In this document: one piece after another, positions 33,588-42,162 of the stretch | How the letters are laid out: each line of letters opens with the position of its first letter | Numbering within the stretch: the first letter of the stretch is position 1 | NCBI GenBank assembly: GCA_028718545.1 | Contig: JAQULT010000008.1 | Location: 1 to 48,852 of the forward strand | Origin: Fidelibacterota bacterium | GTDB taxonomy: Bacteria; Fidelibacterota; Fidelibacteria; Fidelibacterales; Fidelibacteraceae | Direction of reading: 5' to 3' | DNA: 48,852 nucleotides | Position numbers and translations under genes: made by a program | Notes under the pieces: model-generated | Databases searched by the model: none | Seen by the model: only the letters and a program-made list of their open reading frames with translations | Told to the model about the DNA's origin: nothing

Positions 33588-34334
33588 ATGCAAGACGCAA
33601 AACCGACATTGCGGGTCCTCTTCGGTCTGACGCTCTTTATCGTCTTCCTGCTTCTGGCACTGGTGTACTGCAATTACCAGCATGTTTTTACCGTAAAACA
33701 TATTGATGTCAGCGGAAACTACGAACTGGATGAAAAGGATATCGTCCGGATCAGCGGGATCAAGCGCGGAAACGAAATGTTCAGTCTGGATCTTTCCGAA
33801 GCCCTTCAGCGTCTGACCGCGGAACCTTACGTTCACCATGCCTACATCAGCCGCCAATTCCCGGATGTCATAAAAATTCATGTGATCGAACGCCAGCCAA
33901 TGGTTCTGATCGATCTCAGGGAGACCTATGCACTGGACGCCTTTGCTACGGTAATTCCCCTGCCCCGGAAAAGTCAGAGCAAAGCGCTGCCCGTCATCAA
34001 GGGCATTGATCCCGAACTGGCCATGGAAGCGGGGAAAATCACCGTTCATCCGGATATCCTGCATGTCATCCATTTTGTGAATTATATCCACGGTCTCGGT
34101 GAGGAGATCGCCCTATACTGCAATCATATCAGCTGGTCCGAAGACAAAGGCTGGATCATCCGTCCGGGTACGGAATATCCCTATATCTATCTCGGGAAAG
34201 AAGATCTGGAAAAACGGATCGATATTCTGCATGCATTTGTCCAGGAAATGAATGAAAACAATATTGACATGCGCCGTTACCGCTATATCAGCCTGCGCTA
34301 TAACGGTCAGGTCATTGTACGGGAAAAACTATGA
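33588..34334 (+). CDS. ftsQ: Cell division protein FtsQ (POTRA domain)
   Basis: This roughly 248-aa bitopic protein has a short cytoplasmic tail, one transmembrane helix at about residues 10-28 and a periplasmic POTRA domain. The POTRA domain begins VKHIDVSGNYELDEKDIVRISGI and ends with VIKIHVIERQP. A beta domain with VIKGID and the final RYISLRYNGQVIVRE follows. FtsQ recruits FtsB/FtsL to the septum. The start could also be GTG 33576, inside the murC end. It overlaps ftsA as ATGA. Confidence 0.92.
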   Translation: MQDAKPTLRVLFGLTLFIVFLLLALVYCNYQHVFTVKHIDVSGNYELDEKDIVRISGIKRGNEMFSLDLSEALQRLTAEPYVHHAYISRQFPDVIKIHVIERQPMVLIDLRETYALDAFATVIPLPRKSQSKALPVIKGIDPELAMEAGKITVHPDILHVIHFVNYIHGLGEEIALYCNHISWSEDKGWIIRPGTEYPYIYLGKEDLEKRIDILHAFVQEMNENNIDMRRYRYISLRYNGQVIVREKL

Positions 34335-35584
34335 GCAATCCAATGAATGAAAAAACACTGTTAAGTGCTTTGGACATCGGGACGACCAAGATCTGTGCCG
34401 TCATCGGTGAATATGACAGAAGCACATCCGAGTACCATATCCGTGGTATCGGGAAGGTCCCCTCGGCAGGAATGAAAGGCGGGGTTGTCATTGACATCGA
34501 CCAAATGAGCCGCTGTATTGAAAATGCCGTAAAGGAAGCTCTGAAACAAGCCGGACTTGACAAGATCAACGGTGTTATTATCGGAATTGCCGGTGATCAC
34601 ATCCGCAGCCATGATACGGAGCATGCCATTCCCATTAACCGTCCGGATAACAGTAAAAAGATCAATGTGATCGATGAAAGAGATATTGTCCGCCTGGAGG
34701 AATCCGTCAAGAATATTAATATCGGTATTGACCGTGAGATCATTCATGTGATTGCCCAGGAGTACATTATCAACGACCAGATGATCGTCAAAAACCCTAT
34801 CGGAATGAGCGGCAACAAACTGACACTGAAAGCGAATATCATCACCGCCGCCATTAACAATGCCCGCGATCTGGTCAATTGCGTCCAGAAAACGGGACTC
34901 AATGTTTATGATATCGTACTGGAACCTATCGCTTCCGCGGAATCGGTGCTGACTTACGATCAAAAGGATCTGGGTGTCTGCCTGATCGATATCGGCGGCG
35001 GGACCACGGATATTACCATTTTCCGCGACGGACATCTGGTCAGCACCAATATTGTGGGCTTGGGCGGAGAGATCATTACCCGCGATATCGCCTCCCTGGT
35101 CCAAACCTCCTTTATGGAAGCCGAACGCATAAAAAAACAGTACGGCTGGGCGACGGCAAAACAGGCAAAGGCGGAGGGCATCCGGGAATTCTATGTAAAA
35201 CCCGTCAACGGCAGGACCGATATTGCTCTGAATTCCCTCATCCTTTCGGAATTTATTGAAGCGCGTCTGCGGGAGATCTTTTTAATGGCGCAGAAACATA
35301 TCCGCAGTCAGCGTCTGAATGCCGGTATTGTCCTTGCCGGCGGCGGCGCACTATTGAACGGAATTGACCATCTTGCGGAGGAAATGTTCAGTATGAACTG
35401 TCTTATCGGCTATCCGCGCCATTTGAACGGACTGGAAAAAGAAAATTACACTCCGGATTACGCGACTGCTATTGGTTTGCTGTATTCGGCGAACAAACCC
35501 CACTTAAAACCGAGATTCCCTTCGGGTCAGAGCAAAATGACCCTGTGGAATAAGATAAAAGAACGTTTATCGGAATTCTTTTAA
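34331..35584 (+). CDS. ftsA: Cell division protein FtsA
   Basis: This 417-aa actin-like ATPase tethers FtsZ to the membrane. The N-terminal phosphate loop is SALDIGTTKICAVIGE; the second is LIDIGGGTTDITIF near residue 220, followed by VLAGGGALLNGI. The 1C subdomain lies after about residue 85. The C-terminus ends in the amphipathic membrane-targeting helix TLWNKIKERLSEFF. ATG overlaps the ftsQ stop (ATGA). ftsZ begins 22 nt downstream with its own strong ribosome site. Confidence 0.97.
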   Translation: MSNPMNEKTLLSALDIGTTKICAVIGEYDRSTSEYHIRGIGKVPSAGMKGGVVIDIDQMSRCIENAVKEALKQAGLDKINGVIIGIAGDHIRSHDTEHAIPINRPDNSKKINVIDERDIVRLEESVKNINIGIDREIIHVIAQEYIINDQMIVKNPIGMSGNKLTLKANIITAAINNARDLVNCVQKTGLNVYDIVLEPIASAESVLTYDQKDLGVCLIDIGGGTTDITIFRDGHLVSTNIVGLGGEIITRDIASLVQTSFMEAERIKKQYGWATAKQAKAEGIREFYVKPVNGRTDIALNSLILSEFIEARLREIFLMAQKHIRSQRLNAGIVLAGGGALLNGIDHLAEEMFSMNCLIGYPRHLNGLEKENYTPDYATAIGLLYSANKPHLKPRFPSGQSKMTLWNKIKERLSEFF

Positions 35585-35606
35585 AAATTAACGAACGGAG
35601 GATCCC

Positions 35607-36818
35607 ATGTTGATCGAATACGACGGATTAGAAGAACAAAGGGCCAGGATCAAAGTGATTGGTGTTGGCGGTGCTGGCGGCAATGCCATCCGGCGCATGA
35701 TCGAGGCAAAAGTGTCGGATGTTGAGTTTATAGCCGTGAATACGGACGCACAGGCTTTACTGAATAACCCTGCAGAGATTAAAATACAGATCGGAGCAAA
35801 TCTAACCCGCGGACTGGGTGCCGGTGCAAATGCCAAGATCGGTTATCAGGCTGCGGTGGAAAGCAAGGACCGAATCGAAGAGATCGTCCGCAATACCGAT
35901 ATGATCTTTATTACCGCCGGAATGGGTGGCGGAACGGGAACGGGAGCCGCACCGGTCATTGCCGAGATCGCGAAGAATAGCGGTGCCCTGACCATCGGCT
36001 TTGTAACAAAACCTTTTTTATTCGAAGGCACGGCCCGCATGCGGCGTGCGGAAGATGGGATTGAACGTTTGCGCGAACATGTGGACAGCCTGATTATCGT
36101 TCCCAATCAGAAACTGATCGATTTTGTGGATGAAGATACCAATATCGTGGATGCCTTCAACCAGGCCGATATGATCCTCAATCAGGGAACGGCGGGTATC
36201 TCGGATCTGATCACCAAGCCCGGACTGATCAATCTGGATTTTGCGGATCTCAAGACCGTTATTGACCGGAAAGGTCCTGCCGTGATCGGTGTCAGCCGTT
36301 ACAGTGGAACGGACCGTGCGGTGCGTGCCGTGGAGAACGCTATTCACTCTCCCCTGCTGGAAAGCAATTCCATCAAAGGTGCCAGCGGACTGCTGATCAA
36401 TTTTACCGGCGGCAGTGATATGCGTCTGCAGGAAGTGAACAAAGCCGCAAGTATTATTCAAAAGGAAGCCGGAGAAGATGCCAATGTGATCGTTGGTGCT
36501 ATGATCGATGAAAACATTAAGGATGAGATCCGGGTTACTGTGATCGCGACCGGCTTTGACGGAAGGGCGCACAATAGAATTGAAGAAGAAAAACTACCGG
36601 AGAGGGCACTTCCGGCAACGGAAATCCCCATGAGCTCTGCTTCAGTTGATAATGAAAGAGAACAGATACCTCTCTTCCAGTCACCGAAAAAGCCGGCGGA
36701 AATCCCGGTATTCGGCGATCACAGCCACGAAAACGAGACCATCTATCCGCTGGATAACGTAGATAAGAACGACATCAATGTCCCTGCCTATCTGCGCTTT
36801 TTCCGGCGTAATAAATAA
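35607..36818 (+). CDS. ftsZ: Cell division GTPase FtsZ
   Basis: This 403-aa tubulin homologue forms the Z-ring. The nucleotide site includes GVGGAGGNAIRRM, the tubulin signature GGGTGTGAAPVIAEIAK near residue 110, and the T7 synergy loop INLDFADLKTVI. A variable linker of about 60 residues leads to the C-terminal peptide DINVPAYLRFFRRNK, which binds FtsA. It has the best Shine-Dalgarno in the cluster (GGAGG 5 nt before the ATG), consistent with high expression. A Rho-independent terminator follows 25 nt after the stop. Confidence 0.98.
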   Translation: MLIEYDGLEEQRARIKVIGVGGAGGNAIRRMIEAKVSDVEFIAVNTDAQALLNNPAEIKIQIGANLTRGLGAGANAKIGYQAAVESKDRIEEIVRNTDMIFITAGMGGGTGTGAAPVIAEIAKNSGALTIGFVTKPFLFEGTARMRRAEDGIERLREHVDSLIIVPNQKLIDFVDEDTNIVDAFNQADMILNQGTAGISDLITKPGLINLDFADLKTVIDRKGPAVIGVSRYSGTDRAVRAVENAIHSPLLESNSIKGASGLLINFTGGSDMRLQEVNKAASIIQKEAGEDANVIVGAMIDENIKDEIRVTVIATGFDGRAHNRIEEEKLPERALPATEIPMSSASVDNEREQIPLFQSPKKPAEIPVFGDHSHENETIYPLDNVDKNDINVPAYLRFFRRNK

Positions 36819-36843
36819 AACCCCTCTACCTCCTTCTGTGTAG

Positions 36844-36873
36844 CAGCCACCCCCACCCAAGGGGTGGCTGTTT
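36844..36873 (+). terminator. Rho-independent terminator of the dcw operon
   Basis: CAGCCACCCC (36844-36853) pairs with GGGGTGGCTG (36861-36870) over 10 bp with a 7-nt loop, followed by TTTCCGTTT. It lies 25 nt after the ftsZ stop. Confidence 0.88.
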
Positions 36874-37001
36874 CCGTTTCAGATGAAATTACAAATTCTT
36901 ATCTGCAGTAATTATATCGGGACAGAATAATAAGGATATTCATTTAGACGGGATCGCCACGGTAGTGCCCTTGGGACTGGATCAACCGGATCGTTTTCAC
37001 T

Positions 37002-37049
37002 CTCGACAACTCGACAATTCCAACAGCTCGACAATTCAACAATTCGATG
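37002..37049. repeat. CTCGACAA-type degenerate tandem repeat
   Basis: Units begin at 37002 (CTCGACAA), 37010 (CTCGACAATTCCAACAG) and 37027 (CTCGACAATTCAACAATTC). This is the reverse-strand counterpart of the TCGAG elements near 11.2 and 13.6-13.8 kb. It abuts copy B of the 24-bp array, just as TCGA elements abut copy A. Confidence 0.7.
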
Positions 37050-37091
37050 TATCGTCATTCTTTTAAAAGCTTGAGTCAAGTTTGCTTTCCC

Positions 37092-37127
37092 AATTTCTTT
37101 CACCTTATTAATTTCTTTCACCTTATT
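37092..37127 (+). repeat. Exact 18-bp tandem duplication (AATTTCTTTCACCTTATT)
   Basis: The two 18-bp copies at 37092-37109 and 37110-37127 are identical. Copy A of the element has only one diverged version of this segment (13,677-13,694 on the minus strand), so the duplication is specific to copy B. Confidence 0.85.
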
Positions 37128-37290
37128 GACTCAAATACAAGGAAAACAATTGACTCAATCAGGGAATAATGAATTGACTCAATTACCTAGAGAACAATTG
37201 ACTCGATTGGTAAGAAACGAATTGACTCGAACTTTAAATGACAAATCGATTCAATTAAAGCTCGACGAATTGCGTCAATTGATTAAAATC
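37123..37290 (+). repeat. 24-bp-period palindromic array, copy B (7 units)
   Basis: Seven 24-bp units start at 37123, 37147, 37171, 37195, 37219, 37243 and 37267. Most contain ATTGACTC(A/G)A, and the best match the 11-bp palindrome ATTGACTCAAT. Units 1, 2, 6 and 7 correspond to the four units of copy A; units 3-5 are extra. In one frame the array stays open and would give an 8-residue repeat like QLTQxxxN/ELTRxxxN, starting at TTG 37126. That frame runs on through the downstream terminator hairpin to 37386, which argues against a real protein. The array fills the gap between the convergent dcw and T9SS operons. Confidence 0.9.
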
Positions 37291-37340
37291 CTACACCTCA
37301 ACGACCCGACATTCTCTCATTTTATATTGCAGAATAACGA

Positions 37341-37368
37341 GAAACCCCGCCTTGGGCGGGGTTTCTTT
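37341..37368. terminator. Strong terminator between the dcw side and the T9SS operon, probably bidirectional
   Basis: GAAACCCCGCC (37341-37351) pairs perfectly with GGCGGGGTTTC (37355-37365) around a 3-nt loop, followed by TTTAT on the plus strand. It is 24 nt past the stop of the FG-GAP gene on the minus strand, so it most likely ends that operon and may also act as a backup for plus-strand transcription. Confidence 0.85.
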
Positions 37369-37391
37369 ATACGGCTTATTAAATAAACGGT

Positions 37392-39032
37392 TTATTTATT
37401 CAGAACCATTTTTCCGACGCGCAGCGTATTGTCAACTTTGAGCTGGTAGAAATAGACTCCGGAGCTCAGATGACTGCCGTCGAACAGTACATTGTGGGTT
37501 CCGGCTTCCATACGTTCGGCTGTAAACAGCGTCGCAACATTACGTCCCACAACATCAAAGACCGAGAGCGTTACCCTGGCGCTCTCGTTGAGCGTAAAGG
37601 GAATAACGGTCGTCGGGTTAAAGGGATTCGGATAAGCGGCGCCCAATTCGAATTCGCGGGGTGTCAGAAGGCCCCTGACGCCCGTAAAGTCGCCGGGATC
37701 CAGCATGACGATCGGGAATGAAACGCCGGCATCAGGAACAGAAGATGTGTAAACGACTTCCAGTTCGGGACCCGCATCCATATTTCCGATACTAATAACG
37801 TTCCACATACCGCTGGTACCCGGAGCAAAAGAAGTATCCGATGTATCGGCAATGGTCAGTTCCCAGTTTTCGGGATTGGCAATATCGCCGCTACCCAGGT
37901 ATTCGACCCGGAACATCATGGCATTCGGCGGACCGGAATAACGCGAACCGAAGATGAAATCCATATTCTCATCGATATCGATATCTCCGTGCGCTCCGCC
38001 CAGGATTCGGCCGCCGTTCAGGTATTGTTCGACGGAAAGATCGAAGAGCGCGGTTTTCTTCAGCGTATCCCCGTCTTCCTGCATGAGCCAGATCGTCCGG
38101 GTTGCGTCGCCGTAGTAGTATTCGCCGCCCAGCATTTCCTCTGTACCGTCTCCGTCAACATCTACCGACTGGACACAGTCAAAGGTAATACCGCCGGGAA
38201 GCGGTGACATGGAAGAATAGACATAATTGGTACCGTCGTGGCTGACTTTGGAAATGACGACTTCGTCAAAGAAATAGGCGTTGCCGTTCATGACGGCCAC
38301 ATCCCATTTGTTGTCGCCGTCATAGCTGTCCAGGTCCAGTTCGGAGAATTCCAGCGTCCAGGTTTCCGAGCCGTCGCCGTCATCGGGAATATCCGTGACG
38401 GATCCGATGATAATGCGCATACCGGATGCGCGGCTGGCCAGGAGAAGCTCATCGGTACCGTCATTGTCGATATCGAAGACCTTCATGGAAATAGGACGGA
38501 TATTCTTATTGTCTTCATCCACAATGGTCCATACACTGTTGGGTTCCCATTTTTCGGTCAGCGGATTCTGAATACCAAAGTTATCACCGCCGGCGTGTTC
38601 ATAGACCCAGACTCGATAGGGGTTGGCATTTTCGGTATTGGTAAAATTGACAATTGCCCAGATCAGTTCCATTTTACCGTCTTTGTCCAGATCGGCAACC
38701 GCCAGAGCAGGCCAGGTGTTCTGAATGATAGCGGGAGCGAAATCCTGGGCGTTGGCAGACCATACAACTTCGTATTCACCGCTGCCCGGCACATATTCAA
38801 GCTTATAGATGCGCGGTATCAGTTCGGATGCACCGTCATTCCAGTTATCGTTAACCAGATAGATCTCCTTATTCCCGTCGCCATCAATGTCGTAACCGGC
38901 AACCAGATTCCCGATGCCGCCGATGTTCAGGTCCGCTTCAGGGACCGGGATCTCGGCAACACGCGGAATCATTGCCAGTGCCATTCCCGCACTGAGGGTC
39001 AGTACGAGCAGCAAACGTAACAAGTTCTTCAT
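37392..39032 (-). CDS. Secreted FG-GAP/VCBS-repeat protein with T9SS type A sorting domain
   Basis: This 546-aa protein has a type I signal peptide (residues 1-20, ending GMALA). It then has a beta-propeller with calcium-type repeats: DIDGDGNKE, DLDKDGKME, DIDNDGTDE, DVDGDGTEE. The last 80 residues are a T9SS-like sorting domain: YPNPFNPTTVIPF, VFDVVGRNVATLF, SSGVYFYQLKV and final KMVLNK. Such proteins are exported by Sec, passed through the type IX translocon and anchored at the surface. Ligand and role are unknown. It is the last gene of the four-gene operon, 31 nt after the PorV-like gene, with AAAGGAG. Confidence 0.88.
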   Translation of the reverse strand: MKNLLRLLLVLTLSAGMALAMIPRVAEIPVPEADLNIGGIGNLVAGYDIDGDGNKEIYLVNDNWNDGASELIPRIYKLEYVPGSGEYEVVWSANAQDFAPAIIQNTWPALAVADLDKDGKMELIWAIVNFTNTENANPYRVWVYEHAGGDNFGIQNPLTEKWEPNSVWTIVDEDNKNIRPISMKVFDIDNDGTDELLLASRASGMRIIIGSVTDIPDDGDGSETWTLEFSELDLDSYDGDNKWDVAVMNGNAYFFDEVVISKVSHDGTNYVYSSMSPLPGGITFDCVQSVDVDGDGTEEMLGGEYYYGDATRTIWLMQEDGDTLKKTALFDLSVEQYLNGGRILGGAHGDIDIDENMDFIFGSRYSGPPNAMMFRVEYLGSGDIANPENWELTIADTSDTSFAPGTSGMWNVISIGNMDAGPELEVVYTSSVPDAGVSFPIVMLDPGDFTGVRGLLTPREFELGAAYPNPFNPTTVIPFTLNESARVTLSVFDVVGRNVATLFTAERMEAGTHNVLFDGSHLSSGVYFYQLKVDNTLRVGKMVLNK

Positions 39033-39063
39033 GTTTGTCTCCTTTGTTAAATTAACAGATTAC

Positions 39064-40032
39064 TTACATTTTAAATCCGAGCGAAAGACGGTTTGTCAAA
39101 CCGAGATCGCCCATCGAGCAAAGCGCATAATCCAGCACGATACGGTTCCATTTCAGTCCGATACCCGTTCTGAATCCGCCTTCGTCGGCAGTCAGTTTAT
39201 ATCCAAGACGGAAAAACACCTTTGCATCATAGGCGTATTCCACTCCGATATTGTATTGTTCAATATTGTCATTCGGATGTACCATATCCAATGCCGCGAT
39301 AAGCTTGTTGGGACCGCTGCTGTAAACATCGATCACGGCACCGAAGCGGAAAGTCATCGGCAGCGACCAGTAATCGAAGGGAAATTCCGTATTGGTCAGA
39401 TAACTCTTTGAATTACTGTAGTCGATATAGGTCCCGCTGTACTGCACTTTATTGGAAAAATTCATGATGCTCATGCCGATCTTCAGATTCCGGAAGGGTG
39501 CCCGGTAAATGATCCCAATATCAAAGGCCAGCGTCTTATAGCCGTTCAGTCCGTATTTCTCATTGACCAGTTTTGCGGTCAGTCCCATGGTAACGCGGTC
39601 CGTCAGATAACGTCCGTAACTCAGGCCGATCGCATAATTGCTCATCTGCAGCATCTCTCCGGTCCCGTTGGGATTTTCAACGGTGGTGATCTCCAGTTCT
39701 CCAAAATTGACATATTTGGCATTCACGGCGAAGGTTCCCCAGCTATTATGCTTGTACGCATAAGAAAGGGCTCCGACATGGATGCCGGCGGGCCACTGGT
39801 TATAGGCCGCATAGAGATCGTGATGATCGGCGTCCGGGACACCGGCGGGATTCCAGAATATGGACCCGGATCCTTCCGTCAGCGCGGTAACGGCTTCACC
39901 CATGGCTACTTCCCTGCCGCCGACTCCGATAGTCAGGAATTGTCCCGTTGCCGTGCCTACAGGTGCAAAAGCTTCCGCACATGCAGCAGCGGCAAGAAGG
40001 AGCATTAGCGATATGATGATGATTTTTTTCAT
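39064..40032 (-). CDS. PorV/PorQ family outer-membrane beta-barrel protein
   Basis: This 322-aa protein has a signal peptide (to about residue 21) and the PorV/PorQ (UPF0164) N-terminal pattern FLTIGVGGREVAMGEAVTAL then SIFWNPAGV. Alternating amphipathic strands follow to the C-terminus, giving a FadL-like barrel of about 14 strands. PorV in Porphyromonas is the T9SS shuttle that takes cargo from the translocon to the attachment complex; PorQ relatives have related roles. Its place between two proteins with T9SS-type C-termini suggests a dedicated shuttle or partner. AGGAG lies upstream; the gap to the preceding gene is 14 nt. Confidence 0.88.
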   Translation of the reverse strand: MKKIIIISLMLLLAAAACAEAFAPVGTATGQFLTIGVGGREVAMGEAVTALTEGSGSIFWNPAGVPDADHHDLYAAYNQWPAGIHVGALSYAYKHNSWGTFAVNAKYVNFGELEITTVENPNGTGEMLQMSNYAIGLSYGRYLTDRVTMGLTAKLVNEKYGLNGYKTLAFDIGIIYRAPFRNLKIGMSIMNFSNKVQYSGTYIDYSNSKSYLTNTEFPFDYWSLPMTFRFGAVIDVYSSGPNKLIAALDMVHPNDNIEQYNIGVEYAYDAKVFFRLGYKLTADEGGFRTGIGLKWNRIVLDYALCSMGDLGLTNRLSLGFKM

Positions 40033-40046
40033 AGTTGACTCCTGCC

Positions 40047-42146
40047 TTATCGAATGATCACGAATTTACCGGTTGCTTTACCGTAGGTCGCCGAAGAAAC
40101 CGTGTAAAGATAAACGCCCGGTGCCGCATCCTGATTGTTCCGGGTCACCAGATCCCAGATCGCGGTTCCCGCGCTTTTTTCCGGCACGGTCTCATAGGGA
40201 CCCGTTACACGCGGATCGCTTGCTCTGATCTCGTCGACAAAGTCGCCGTCCAGCGTATAGATGCGGATAAGCGCATCCGCCGGCAGATTGATGAACATCA
40301 ACTGGTGTTCCCAGGGTGAAGTGCCGAGGCTCGGGATGGGATTGTTCCATACCGCAGATCCGATATAGGGATTGGGCACGACCTTGATATTATCCAGTGT
40401 CAGGGCCGCTGCGGATGTCGGTGTCATCGCCTTGAAATTCGCTTCACTGGTCATGATGATCCCGTATCCCGGCACATTTTTACTGATGGTCTGCACACAG
40501 TAATAATAATCGAAACCAAAGCGTACCGTGGTATCGCGGAAGGCATAGACGTCAGCTCCTCCCATATCGGCGGAAGGCGGCCAGTTCTCGGAATCGATAT
40601 CAAAAACGGCCAGTTCGTCCCAGATAAAGGAACCGTTCGGCATTTTACGGTTGCTGCGGATCACCCGGTAACCGCCGAATTTATCATGGGCTTCGGACAG
40701 GTCATCCCAGGTGATATCCACACCCAGATAATTGCCTTCATCGTCAGAGGCTTCCGTCAGATTGAAATCCGTTACGGGAGCCATCAGTTCGCCAAAATTG
40801 ATGGTATAATCATTGTCGACAATATACTGTGCCATCAGCATGATCTTGTTCAGTTCAATGATGGAATAAATCCCGCCATTCATCTGCTCGCCGCCAACGC
40901 CGTAAGCGATGGTCACGACCACAGAATCGCCGGCTTTCAGCGTATCAATGGATCCGTAGCTGGTCAGAGCTCGGTAATCCTGGGGCATAAAATATCCCTG
41001 CTGCCACTGGGTGTAGGCAGGATTGACCGCCTGGGTAATATCGTGGAATTCATCGATATTGATATAATCGTTCCAGCGTGCATCATCGGTCTGCGGATCA
41101 TCATGAATGGTGCAGGTCACGTAGGATTTGGGTGCCAGGAAAGGCTCGGATTTCAGCATACGCCAGCCCAGGAATCCCGCACTGTTGAAGGTACCGTCCA
41201 CATCCGGATTCCCGAAGTCGTCGTCCAGATGATCAAAATCGTACCATTCGCGATCCAGGAGCGTGGTATCCAACCCCCAGTCCTCGGCGCCGTATTCCAG
41301 ATTGTCACCGTCCCACATAAAGGTCAACATACTGTCCAGAGGGAAGGTATTCAGGGAGTCCAGCAACCAGGGTTCGCGAATGGCCTGACGCCGCATATAG
41401 GGAATCAAGGTCACCCAGTCCCAGCCGGAGTAGGTCCCGTTGTATTCGGGGTCACGTGCATTCGTAATGGTAAAGGTGGAATTCGCATTGCTCAGTGCAT
41501 GGTCGTCCTGGTTGATCTGCGGTCCTTCCACCGGCCAGTCGGCGCGTTTGGCGACATCCCCGTCCCAGCGGAGCGTAAAGGTAAAATGATACAGATCCCG
41601 CATCCGATCCGGGACATAGTCGCCGTCCGTATCTACGCCCACGTTCTTGATCGTGTATTCCGTAATAATGAAATCATCTGCCAGGGGATTGTTCCAGGCA
41701 TAGGTACGCTCTTCAATGGTTACTCCAAGGGGATCGTCACCGGAAGAAGACTGAGTCCCTGCAACGTCCCAGAATTTCGTATAGGTTTCCTGGTCCGCAC
41801 GGGACCCGGGTTTGAAAACGTGAATTGAGTCCAGCGGTGCATATTCGCCGTCACGTTCGTTCAGCACGCTGTACTTCAAAATGCCGTCCTTGTCAAAAGC
41901 CCCGGAAAGCCAGAGTGTACCGGCGTAGAGATAGGAGTTCCCGGAACCGCCGGGCCATTCGCAGGAAGGTGCGGGCGCCGTATAGCTGTCATCGCCGATC
42001 TCACCGTGATTGGTTATATTGTTCCACAGTGTCCCAATCTTGTGAACAAAGCTGTCGTAGGGTACAACCGGATTCTGCGCGGACAGCAGTGCCGCCGCTA
42101 TCAGGGACAGTCCGAGAATGATTCGCTTTTTCTTCTGTATTTTCAT
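40047..42146 (-). CDS. Large secreted protein with fibronectin-like region and T9SS type A sorting domain
   Basis: This 699-aa protein has a signal peptide (residues 1-23, ending LLSAQ). The body is a beta-rich region of no family I can name (for example DFIITEYTIKNVGVDTDGD). A fibronectin type III-like part lies near residues 485-570 (GGYRVIRSNRKMPNGS, YYYCVQTIS). The C-terminal 90 residues are a sorting domain: NIKVVPNPYIGSAVW, LIRIYTLDGDFV and PGVYLYTVSS, ending KFVIIR. Genes of this type often follow a TonB-dependent receptor in FCB genomes. It starts 16 nt after the receptor with AAGGAGA. A surface partner of the receptor is the natural guess, but unproven. Confidence 0.82.
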   Translation of the reverse strand: MKIQKKKRIILGLSLIAAALLSAQNPVVPYDSFVHKIGTLWNNITNHGEIGDDSYTAPAPSCEWPGGSGNSYLYAGTLWLSGAFDKDGILKYSVLNERDGEYAPLDSIHVFKPGSRADQETYTKFWDVAGTQSSSGDDPLGVTIEERTYAWNNPLADDFIITEYTIKNVGVDTDGDYVPDRMRDLYHFTFTLRWDGDVAKRADWPVEGPQINQDDHALSNANSTFTITNARDPEYNGTYSGWDWVTLIPYMRRQAIREPWLLDSLNTFPLDSMLTFMWDGDNLEYGAEDWGLDTTLLDREWYDFDHLDDDFGNPDVDGTFNSAGFLGWRMLKSEPFLAPKSYVTCTIHDDPQTDDARWNDYINIDEFHDITQAVNPAYTQWQQGYFMPQDYRALTSYGSIDTLKAGDSVVVTIAYGVGGEQMNGGIYSIIELNKIMLMAQYIVDNDYTINFGELMAPVTDFNLTEASDDEGNYLGVDITWDDLSEAHDKFGGYRVIRSNRKMPNGSFIWDELAVFDIDSENWPPSADMGGADVYAFRDTTVRFGFDYYYCVQTISKNVPGYGIIMTSEANFKAMTPTSAAALTLDNIKVVPNPYIGSAVWNNPIPSLGTSPWEHQLMFINLPADALIRIYTLDGDFVDEIRASDPRVTGPYETVPEKSAGTAIWDLVTRNNQDAAPGVYLYTVSSATYGKATGKFVIIR

Positions 42147-42162
42147 TCAAGTCTCCTTTTTC

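Noticed and set aside
37126-37386. 86-aa protein-coding gene over the 24-bp array
   Set aside because: TTG start without a ribosome site, reading through a terminator hairpin, with stops in the homologous copy; kept as a repeat and a finding, not as a CDS.
40686-41828. 380-codon plus-strand frame opposite the 699-aa secreted protein
   Set aside because: Antisense shadow of a gene with a signal peptide and T9SS domain; no recognisable motif.
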